Position numbers and translations under genes: made by a program. From Hymenobacter volaticus (GTDB taxonomy: Bacteria > Bacteroidota > Bacteroidia > Cytophagales > Hymenobacteraceae), in contig NZ_CP095069.1 in NCBI RefSeq assembly GCF_022921055.1, forward strand, positions 49,937 to 113,936: a stretch of DNA of 64,000 bases, in the 5' to 3' direction. Under the pieces are notes generated by a model. It had not been told where the DNA came from. It did no database searches and was given only the letters and a program-made list of their open reading frames with translations. Of this stretch, positions 50,607 to 57,345 are shown one piece after another (the first letter of the stretch is position 1; the number at the start of each line of letters is the position of its first letter).

Positions 50607-50680
50607 CAGAGTAAATGCGAGAGAGGCGAGGACTTAGTCGGTAAAACCGCGAAGTCCTTGCCTCTCTCGCATTTACTCTG
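50607..50680. terminator. Very long near-perfect hairpin downstream of the S9 peptidase
   Basis: A 29-base arm at 50607-50635, beginning CAGAGTAAATGCGAGAGAGG, pairs with 50652-50680 with a single G-T mismatch around a 16-base loop. It starts 26 bases after the peptidase stop. The length is unusual for a simple terminator. It may also be a palindromic repeat insertion at the border of the replication module. Confidence 0.6.
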
Positions 50681-50755
50681 TTCGGGGTAGTATAGCAAAG
50701 CTAGTATGCCAAGGAGCTAATGGGTCATACATCACGACTAGCCAGCGTGCTAGGT

Positions 50756-50908
50756 TTAATCACGTTTGACCACTGCCTCAATTCCCAAGCGGTTTTTTTC
50801 CAGTTCGAAGCCTTGGGAAAGATACACGCGGTCCAAGTAGTCTTCAAACGATTCACTGGTCTGGCCGCGCTTCACTGCTACGTCATAGCCAGCCCGAACG
50901 TCCGCCAT
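50756..50908 (-). CDS. Small protein (50 residues) translated after the replication initiator
   Basis: The ATG at 50906-50908 lies 8 bases after the Rep stop codon on the same strand and opens a frame of 50 codons ending in TAA at 50756-50758. It reads MADVRAGYDVAVKRGQTSES and then FEDYLDRVYLSQGFELEKNR, soluble, charged and helix-prone. Tight spacing to rep suggests co-translation. It may be a copy-number or accessory factor, but I recognise no family. Size alone makes this tentative. Confidence 0.5.
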   Translation of the reverse strand: MADVRAGYDVAVKRGQTSESFEDYLDRVYLSQGFELEKNRLGIEAVVKRD

Positions 50909-50916
50909 AAAGTAAA

Positions 50917-51972
50917 TTATCGGCTCGACTTTCTTTTCTCGGGCACCCGCACGGCTTGGCGTTTTTGCAGGCGCACCAAGTATTCTGGCAGTTTGTAGTC
51001 GTTCTTTATAGCGTCCACTACGTAGCCAGCCAGAGTGGCTATTTTGCCGGCTTCCTTGCGCTTTTTTAGTTCGCTGATAACAAACAGAACATAGTCAGGA
51101 TCAAAATGCCCAAGCTCAATACGCTGCCCAATAGCCAGAATGCTGGCTTCACTGATTTCAATAGCTCGTAGCGCTTCCATCCACTTGGGAGTTTCGGCCC
51201 CTCCCGGCTCAGGCAAGCTATTCTTACCTTTCAGCTTGGTGAATACAAACCGAATTTCCTGTACACCATTCATGCCCGCCAGCGTCCGTTCCTCGAATTC
51301 AAAAGCTAGGTTGGTTTGGGCCAGTTCCCGCTGAGCGACCTTTAAAACCCGGATCCGGAACATCGAGAACTTTGGGTAGTCTTCTTCCAAGCCGAGCAAG
51401 GACTTAAGCTCTTCCACACCGAAGGTTCGCTCGCCGTACTCTCCGCGCTGCTTGAGCAACCAGTAAATGCGAAACGAATGCGAGGACTTCAGCTTGAGTA
51501 GCTGGATCAGCTCTACCTGGGTGAAATTGCCTTCGTTGAGTTGCAGTAAATGGTCGCGCACGTAATCGTTGAAGCGAACCTTCAGAGCGCAGTGGTCGCT
51601 GCTGTAGCTGGCGTACGCCATGAGCGGGATTTTCTCGAAGTCGCCCATGTCGTCGTCTCCTCCCCGGCGCTTACGGCGGCGTGGCGGCAAAGTGGTTCGG
51701 ATGGTCAGCTTTTTCGAAGTGATCTTGTCGCACATGCGCTCGAGTTGGTCGTAGTCATTACGCGAAGGGCGGCGGCCTGAAAGCGCAATGATTTCTCGCA
51801 CGGGGATAAGCACTTCATGAAACTCGGTGTCCTCACGGCGGATGCGCGAAAGCATAGCCATGAATAGTCGCATTTCTAGGGTCGTAAACCCAAAGCGCGC
51901 ATTAACTAAGTCGTTGCGCTGTACTAGCAGCTTACTTGGGGTGGGAGTATCAGGAAATAAATTGCCTTGCAT
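50917..51972 (-). CDS. Plasmid replication initiation protein, Rep_3/RepB-type
   Basis: This 351-residue initiator is of the iteron-binding Rep_3 type. It begins LLVQRNDLVNARFGFTTLEM, the typical 'N.L..A...L...E.R' first helix, continues with LFMAMLSRIRREDTEFHEVL, and carries the winged-helix segments LIQLLKLKSSHSFRIYWLLK and RTFGVEELKSLLGLEEDYPK. A second winged-helix half follows with a basic C-terminus. It lies beside a double iteron array (52065-52581), which it is expected to bind to open the origin. The direction of rep away from the iterons is the usual arrangement. Confidence 0.88.
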   Translation of the reverse strand: MQGNLFPDTPTPSKLLVQRNDLVNARFGFTTLEMRLFMAMLSRIRREDTEFHEVLIPVREIIALSGRRPSRNDYDQLERMCDKITSKKLTIRTTLPPRRRKRRGGDDDMGDFEKIPLMAYASYSSDHCALKVRFNDYVRDHLLQLNEGNFTQVELIQLLKLKSSHSFRIYWLLKQRGEYGERTFGVEELKSLLGLEEDYPKFSMFRIRVLKVAQRELAQTNLAFEFEERTLAGMNGVQEIRFVFTKLKGKNSLPEPGGAETPKWMEALRAIEISEASILAIGQRIELGHFDPDYVLFVISELKKRKEAGKIATLAGYVVDAIKNDYKLPEYLVRLQKRQAVRVPEKRKSSR

Positions 51973-52064
51973 CGGGGGTGCTGTTTGACGAGTCTAAAGT
52001 CAACAATTAAACACCGGGAAACAAGTGACTGAATATGTTCCCTTTTTATGTCCTTCTCTCCCTA

Positions 52065-52200
52065 TTCGTGCTTTTTGTTCCCCGTTCGTGCTTTTTGTTC
52101 CGCCTTATTCGTGCTTTCTGTTCCCGGCATTCGTGCTTTTTGTTCCGAAAAGTAAGTTTGCTTCGTGCTTTTTGTTCCCTTGCTTCGTGCTTTTTGTTCC
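52065..52200 (+). repeat. Iteron array A: six direct 17-bp repeats (origin of replication)
   Basis: Copies of TTCGTGCTTTTTGTTCC start at 52065, 52085, 52108 (one T-to-C change), 52130, 52162 and 52184. Spacing is mostly 20-23 bases, about two helical turns, so bound initiators would line up on one face. The array lies directly upstream of the rep gene start. Confidence 0.9.
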
Positions 52201-52386
52201 GAAAACACCCACCAAAAATCTTATTATCAGATAGTTACAGCGCCTATAATAGGTAATAATAGGTTAAACAATAAAAGGAACAACCGGTTAGGGGTTGCTT
52301 TTTTGTTGATTTCAATGAAAAAGTAGAGTTAGTAGCGAGAATCGCGTGATCTGGAATTACTGTAATAAAAGTGTTTGGGAGACTTC

Positions 52387-52581
52387 TTCGTGCTTTTTGT
52401 TCCAGCACTTGCAGCGAAACCGCACTCTGGGAACAAAAAGCACGAACTGCTATAAGCATACAGTAGTGTCAGGGAACAAAAAGCACGAATACGCTGGGGT
52501 GACTAAGCTGGAGGCCAGGGAACAAAAAGCACGAATAGCTATCATTATTCTGATTGAACCTGAAGGAACAAAAAGCACGAA
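52387..52581. repeat. Iteron array B: one direct and four inverted 17-bp repeats
   Basis: One direct TTCGTGCTTTTTGTTCC is at 52387-52403. Four reverse copies GGAACAAAAAGCACGAA are at 52430-52446, 52473-52489, 52519-52535 and 52565-52581. Start spacing is about 43-46 bases, near four turns. The opposite orientation to array A, with an AT-rich spacer of about 190 bases between them (52201-52386), suggests looping between arrays for origin opening or copy control. Confidence 0.88.
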
Positions 52582-53067
52582 CTTCACTTCCTCATAGTGC
52601 AAATTATACTTTACCTAATGCATGTATACCTACATATCTTCGCAGAATAAGTCAAACGGTCAAAGGGTTTTGCAGCACATAGCTTAGCTAGCCCTGTTCC
52701 ATGAACTATGCTCCGTTTACAAGCATGGGTGCATTAAACAATTAAATGAGCCTCTCCCCTACCCTCTTATCCACACAAGTTTGTGACGTCAATTGCAGAC
52801 TAAGCCATAATCTAATTCTGAGTCAAACGGTGATACTGCTAGTGAATCACTTACTTCAAAATAAGCTATAGCTGCACACGCGTAGCGGCTAAAAATTTTG
52901 AGTGGCCAAAATTGTTGTGAGTATCTGTCTGTCTGGATATGGTTTGTAAACTGTTCAGCTAGCAATCCGCATTACTTTTAATCGTAGGCAGCAAGCTTCT
53001 TCTGAGCAAAGAGATCTGCAAATTATGCTTATAAAAGTAGGATGGGTCGGTGCAAATAATTTACATT
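52582..53067. other. Origin-proximal non-coding region
   Basis: About 490 bases without a gene, holding the DnaA box at 52767-52775 and an 11-bp direct repeat AGTCAAACGGT at 52650-52660 and 52821-52831. Both fit an origin region. Confidence 0.55.
52767..52775 (+). promoter_or_regulatory. DnaA box
   Basis: TTATCCACA is an exact consensus DnaA box, about 190 bases beyond iteron array B. Together with the iterons and AT-rich spacer it supports a DnaA-assisted plasmid origin. Confidence 0.7.
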
Positions 53068-53542
53068 AAGGTGCGAATTAAAACCTAGTTATAAATTTTG
53101 TAATGGGTGATAGAATAGGTTTATATATAGGTGTAATTCGTAACCTAAATATGATCTGCTTTATTAGTTTTATATGTGTACTCATATCTATAAATGCACC
53201 TGAATATAGGTGTAAAATTGCGCTTATCTTTGCCTACGCATATTTTAAATATAGGTGCAATTGCAAGTGTGTAAATAAACCTGTAACTGCACCTGTATAC
53301 TACCTATTAGGGTTTAGTTTTACACCTACTTTCATACTTAAGAACTCACCCTTGATATAGTGCACAATTACACCTATAATTGCACCTAAATAAACAATAC
53401 ATTTTACACCTAATAGTAAGTATGGTTTTATACGTAGTTGAATGTTATTTATTAGGTTAATTAAAAGGTGTGTACATAAACCTATTTTTACACCTATTAA
53501 GACAATTATTAGGATTGATTTTTTCACCTTCTTTTGCACCTT
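53068..53542. repeat. Centromere-like repeat field upstream of parA (AGGTGY/RCACCT)
   Basis: At least 13 copies of AGGTGT/AGGTGC or their reverse lie in an AT-rich 475-bp region, most within a longer ATAGGTGYAAWT context. Examples are 53127-53138, 53206-53219, 53251-53262, 53370-53375, 53382-53387 and 53490-53495. Orientation is mixed. Repeats of this kind next to a ParA/small-partner pair are typical of a partition site bound by the partner protein, and may also autoregulate parA. Confidence 0.75.
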
Positions 53543-53560
53543 AAAACCAAGGCTAAGTAC

Positions 53561-54202
53561 ATGATAATAACAGTAGGAGGGATCAAAGGTGGAACTGGTA
53601 AGTCCACTATATCAACTAATTTTGCGGTATGGCTCTCTCGGCAGGGGCATGACGTTCTTCTAGTAGATGCTGACGAACAGGAAAGTTCTTCGGACTTCAC
53701 TGCTTGGCGTGGGGAGACGCGAAATGGTGACCTTGGGTACACATTGGTGCAGCTTACAGGCTCATTGGTACGTCGCCAAGTGGAACTACTTAAACCTAAG
53801 TACAGTCATATCATCATTGATACTGGAGGGCGTGACACCTCAAGCCAAAGAGCGGCTTTATTTGTATCTGATCTGTACCTGCTGCCTTTTGCCCCTCGCT
53901 CGTATGAAATCTGGACACTCTCTAAGGTTTTAGCTCTGCTAGCCGAGGTGCAAGATGTACGGACAGTACCCATACAAACCTATTCCTTCCTAAACAAGGC
54001 CGACACGCGAGGCGCGGATAATGCTGAAGCTATGGAAGTGCTAAGAGAAAATGAAGAGTTGAACTTCGTTGATTTTCCGGTAGTCAACCGGAAGGCATTT
54101 GCAACAGCTGCCAGTAAAGGGTTGTCCGTATTCGAGTACTCGCCTGTAGACGAGAAAGCGGTGGCTGAACTAGATGTTTTATTTCGACATATAACCAAAT
54201 AA
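53561..54202 (+). CDS. parA: ParA-type partition ATPase
   Basis: The protein has 213 residues from the ATG at 53561 (the frame is open to 53534). The deviant Walker A motif KGGTGKST is at 9-16, the A' motif VLLVDADEQ at 32-40 (Asp36, Asp38) and Walker B HIIIDTGG near 83-90. It is short and lacks an N-terminal HTH, like type Ib plasmid ParA proteins, which act with a small DNA-binding partner on repeated sites. Its partner begins one base after its stop. It would move plasmid copies apart on the nucleoid. Confidence 0.93.
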   Translation: MIITVGGIKGGTGKSTISTNFAVWLSRQGHDVLLVDADEQESSSDFTAWRGETRNGDLGYTLVQLTGSLVRRQVELLKPKYSHIIIDTGGRDTSSQRAALFVSDLYLLPFAPRSYEIWTLSKVLALLAEVQDVRTVPIQTYSFLNKADTRGADNAEAMEVLRENEELNFVDFPVVNRKAFATAASKGLSVFEYSPVDEKAVAELDVLFRHITK

Positions 54203-54203
54203 C

Positions 54204-54521
54204 ATGGCCATCTCTAAACCTCCAGTTCGCAAATCTCCGGATGCTACTGTGCCAGCTTTGCCCGTGCCCGATGAAAAGAAGATTGAAGAGGTTATTAATC
54301 GGGGAAGTTCCCAAGTAGTTACTGAAACGGAAGCAGTAACGATCAAAAATTTCAACATTAAGGTCACGGCTGAGACCTTGAAAATGATCGATGAGTTACG
54401 AGCTAAGCGTCCTCGTAAACCAACCAGCCCTAAGCTAGGTATTTCCACTCAAGACTGGCTTCTAGAAGCAATCAACGAGAAAATCCTGCGTGAGCAAAAG
54501 AAGTATAAATCAGGTTTATAA
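54204..54521 (+). CDS. Small partition partner, probable ribbon-helix-helix DNA-binding protein
   Basis: The protein has 105 residues. A disordered Pro/Lys-rich N-terminus of about 45 residues precedes KNFNIKVTAETLKMIDELRA, a strand then helix as in RHH proteins, and STQDWLLEAINEKILREQKK, the second helix. The start follows the parA stop by one base, so the two are coupled. It is expected to bind the AGGTGY repeats that flank the pair and to stimulate ParA. The assignment rests on layout and context, not on a named family. Confidence 0.7.
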   Translation: MAISKPPVRKSPDATVPALPVPDEKKIEEVINRGSSQVVTETEAVTIKNFNIKVTAETLKMIDELRAKRPRKPTSPKLGISTQDWLLEAINEKILREQKKYKSGL

Positions 54522-54926
54522 GCTCACCCACATATAGGTGTGAGTTTGGGTGATATAATAGTTGTGTCATCAATATTTAGGCAAAATGCATTACACCTAG
54601 TTACACACTATAATTTTGGTGTGCAATTAGGTGTAATTCTGTATAAAGAAATATTGATTAGTGACTTGAATTTCAATATTTTGTATATTATTAAACGCCA
54701 ATCTATTTCGCTATTAATATAGGCTGAGTGTAAAGCAGTGCGTTATGCATTCACAAAAGTTACTGCATAGCGTAATATTTCAGCAACCGGATAAAGTGAG
54801 AGCTTATATAAGCTGAGGGCCAGCCTAATGACCAGTAATAATCAATGCTCCGCCTAGAGACCCCTATATCAGGAGCCTCTCTCTATTCAATACACACCCT
54901 TTTAAACAGCTTATCCTTTTGCCAAC
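54522..54926. other. Intergenic region downstream of the partition genes
   Basis: About 400 AT-rich bases. The first part carries three more AGGTGY repeats (listed separately). A 60-codon frame at 54540-54722 is composed of repeat sequence and looks non-coding. Confidence 0.45.
54536..54634. repeat. Centromere-like repeats downstream of the partition genes
   Basis: AGGTGT at 54536-54541 and 54629-54634 and the reverse ACACCT at 54593-54598 belong to the same family as the upstream field, within ATAGGTGT/TTAGGTGTAAT context. The par pair is therefore flanked on both sides. Confidence 0.65.
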
Positions 54927-55217
54927 TTAATTGAGCAGCCGCTCTAGTAAACCGAGCGCGCGCTCGGTGGCTGTGTATTGTGCGCTGGCACTAGGCGCTG
55001 GAAAGGAGGGTGGTGTCTTCAGTTCTTGCTGAATCTGGGCGAGCTGATGGCGTTGCGAAGGTGGGTAAGCGGCCAGCTGAGCAGGCGACAACTGCTGGTA
55101 ATAGCGCAATAGTTCGCGCCGAATAGCATAGAGGACAGATAAGCCGTTGCTTGATTCATAGCTCGCTTCCAGCTCTGCGCGCAGCTGCTGAAGGCGGGTG
55201 GAGATACTTTGGTTCAT
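54927..55217 (-). CDS. Small hypothetical protein
   Basis: The product has 96 residues from the ATG at 55217, beginning MNQSISTRLQQLRAELEASY. It is strongly helical and Gln/Leu-rich with a Pro/Ser/Ala-rich linker before RALGLLERLLN. No TM segment or known motif is seen. It sits between the partition genes and the recombinase and may be part of the plasmid backbone. The codon pattern is plausible, but no family is recognised. Confidence 0.5.
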   Translation of the reverse strand: MNQSISTRLQQLRAELEASYESSNGLSVLYAIRRELLRYYQQLSPAQLAAYPPSQRHQLAQIQQELKTPPSFPAPSASAQYTATERALGLLERLLN

Positions 55218-55917
55218 GGAGGCAGAATGAGGCCTTCATTACGGTCGGGATTAACGACAAGTTTTCATACTGAAACGCTTTCTTATGATCGGCTTTCTGT
55301 ATTCTTCTATTTATTGTAAATACCAATTAAACGTTTTTGTTAGGGTTGCACTTTGTCAGTGAATTTCTCTCAACATGTAAGCGCAGGCTAATTCATCAAT
55401 ACTGTAGGTTTAATTAACTGATAGAGCCTCTTCTGAGAATCGTGCACTGCGTTGCTACTGGTTAAACAGTAATTAGTATATGGTGAGGGCACTACTATTT
55501 ATAATATAGGTAGTTGTGGAATTACCAATCAGCTCAAACAGTCATGGAATAGAAAATTCACTGATTAAGTAGTTCGACTTGTAAATGATATGGCGCCGCA
55601 ATAAAGAGGAGTATGAGAAAGATTTTCTCAAGCATATATGAGTAGGAAGCCTACACGACTATGAATATGAAGAGTAAAAAATACTATCTGATTTTATGCC
55701 GAGTGAGAGTTGAAAATCGTCATTTCCCAAAAATATAGAAAGAAGCAACTCAATAAGTACATTTTAGTATAATCTTAGAAACCATCTTTGTACTAAAATA
55801 TGCTGGTTTTCTTAGTGAGCAAAGGTTTATGCTTGTTCTTATACCATGCTAGTTCTCCATTTGTCATTTTAAGAACGGACGTTTGTAAAATGACAAATGG
55901 TCCCGTAGTTTGCTTTC
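55218..55917. other. Intergenic region upstream of the recombinase
   Basis: About 700 AT-rich bases without a gene. The right end holds a perfect 14-bp inverted repeat (55857-55900). CATCTTTG near 55787-55794 is one base from the -7 consensus. Confidence 0.45.
55857..55900. promoter_or_regulatory. Perfect 14-bp inverted repeat, candidate recombination site or operator
   Basis: CCATTTGTCATTTT at 55857-55870 and AAAATGACAAATGG at 55887-55900 are perfect reverse complements separated by 16 bases, ending 17 bases before the recombinase start codon. Resolvase genes often sit next to their own recombination site, so this may be a cross-over or accessory binding site, or an autoregulatory operator. 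Confidence 0.6.
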
Positions 55918-56586
55918 ATGAGACAATATGTTGCCTATTATAGAGTCAGTACTGCCAAGCAGGGTAGTTCGGGTTTAGGGCTGGAAGCCCAGCAGTACGC
56001 CGTAGTGCAGTACTTGCGTGATGAAAATCGATTGCTAGCGCATTTCACCGAAGTGGAAAGTGGCAAAAGAAATCAGCGGCCACAGTTGCAAGCCGCTATT
56101 GCCTTCGCCCGTCAAGCCGGAGCTACCTTATTGATTGCCAAACTTGACCGTCTCAGTCGCAACGCCGGATTTATTTTTGCCTTGCGCGACAGTGGAGTTG
56201 ATTTTGTGTGCTGCGACATGCCGGACGCCAATACTCTGACCGTGGGTATTTTTGCTGTGCTGGCCCAGCACGAACGTGAGCTCATCAGTAGGCGAACGAA
56301 AGATGCTCTTCACGCCCTTAAGCAGCGTGGGGTACAGCTTGGCGTGCCGGCTAACTTAACGACTACGGCCATTCGGAAAGGACAGACAGTGCGTGAACAG
56401 AATGCGCGCGACAACAAGGAAAACCGTCAGGCTATGCGGCTGGCTGTGCTCTTGCGCGAGCAAGGTCATCGGCTGCAACAGATAGCCGACGAGCTCAACC
56501 ACGGTGATTATCGCACGCGGCGGGGCAAGCAGTTTGGCCCTACCGCTGTCCGGCGCCTACTTCAGCGGCATGCAACAGGCACATAA
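55918..56586 (+). CDS. Serine recombinase (resolvase/invertase type)
   Basis: This 222-residue small serine recombinase has its nucleophile Ser11 in AYYRVSTAKQ and the active-site helix motif LIAKLDRLSRNA (Asp77, Arg78, Arg81). The long dimerisation helix reads LAQHERELISRRTKDALHAL, and a C-terminal HTH at about 188-218 reads LQQIADELNHGDYRTRRGKQ. It likely resolves plasmid multimers, given the nearby rep and par genes and the inverted repeat just upstream. It could instead be an invertase or a mobile-element resolvase. Confidence 0.9.
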   Translation: MRQYVAYYRVSTAKQGSSGLGLEAQQYAVVQYLRDENRLLAHFTEVESGKRNQRPQLQAAIAFARQAGATLLIAKLDRLSRNAGFIFALRDSGVDFVCCDMPDANTLTVGIFAVLAQHERELISRRTKDALHALKQRGVQLGVPANLTTTAIRKGQTVREQNARDNKENRQAMRLAVLLREQGHRLQQIADELNHGDYRTRRGKQFGPTAVRRLLQRHATGT

Positions 56587-56685
56587 TGGAGGTAGCATCG
56601 CCTTCTTTACTTAACCGAATATCGGTGAGCTATTCTGTGATGTTGCATGTAGTAAATGCAGGTTAAGTAGGGCCTTAACATATAG

Positions 56686-56940
56686 TTAGAAAATAAATTT
56701 GCATTTCTGAAACCCACTCGCATACATTTGTAACATCAATTCTTTCCAATAAAGTAAAGGATTGTTTTTATACAGAGGCGCGGAGAGACAGGCTCTATGA
56801 ACCGCCGACAACCCCCGGAACATCCGGAACGGTGCCAAGTCCTGACCATATAAAAACAACAATGCCGTGAGCACGATCACCAGCTTTGCCGCCTTACCCA
56901 TCACCCGCGCTGCCTTACAGCATGGTTGTTGTGATTTCAT
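56686..56940 (-). CDS. Doubtful small membrane protein
   Basis: A possible 84-residue frame from an ATG at 56940 (an earlier ATG is at 56973). It has one hydrophobic helix, AAKLVIVLTALLFLYGQDLA, and a Cys-containing tail. No family is recognised. The tandem position after another small frame is the only context. It may be non-coding. Confidence 0.25.
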   Translation of the reverse strand: MKSQQPCCKAARVMGKAAKLVIVLTALLFLYGQDLAPFRMFRGLSAVHRACLSAPLYKNNPLLYWKELMLQMYASGFQKCKFIF

Positions 56941-56979
56941 GCGTTCTATCGTCTGTATGCAGATGATAAGCATGGGCTG

Positions 56980-57168
56980 CTAGGGGCTAGGGATTACTCT
57001 TTTTCCTTCTTGTTTGCTCACGTAGTGGAAGGCGGTAGCATGCCTATTCGCTACCCCGCACCCGGGCCTTATTGTGTCCTCGCAGTTCTGGTTTACCGAT
57101 TTTGATCGGTAGAGCTGTAGTGACCAGATACCGCCGAGTGCATCTACTTGTTCCTTCTTCAACAGCGT
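56980..57168 (-). CDS. Doubtful small protein
   Basis: A possible 62-residue frame beginning MATLLKKEQVDALGGIWSLQ (an earlier ATG at 57210 exists). It is soluble and mixed in charge, with two Cys. It ends just upstream of the next small frame. I recognise nothing in it, and it may be a remnant or an unrecognised structured RNA. Confidence 0.2.
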   Translation of the reverse strand, partial: TLLKKEQVDALGGIWSLQLYRSKSVNQNCEDTIRPGCGVANRHATAFHYVSKQEGKRVIPSP

Positions 57169-57345
57169 TGCCATCGGTTTTTCTGGTGGCAACAGCCTAC
57201 CGGCGCCCATGCCCCGGCCGTCAATGAAGCGCCTGCGTGCGGAACTGCCATTCGGCTACATGGACTGAGTAAACCACAAGGAAGCCGCGTCGCTACATGA
57301 CGCTAGGCAAAGCACACTTCACTTGTCACTTCTCTTTTTTCATAC

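Larger units (their letters stand above)
56587..57345. other. Region between the recombinase and SusC with two doubtful small frames
   Basis: About 760 bases. Two tandem - strand frames (57168-56980 and 56940-56686) are described separately with low confidence. No promoter for the SusC gene is clear. Confidence 0.4.

Noticed and set aside
50720..50998. + strand gene of 92 codons
   Set aside because: It overlaps the end of rep and the 50-residue frame on the other strand and has no protein-like features.
52065..52581. CRISPR array
   Set aside because: The 17-bp repeats have very short, irregular spacers, occur in both orientations and lie beside a Rep gene. No cas genes are present. They are iterons.
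53103..53539. Short genes in the partition repeat field
   Set aside because: Frames at 53103-53360 (+) and 53300-53539 (-) consist of the AT-rich repeats themselves.
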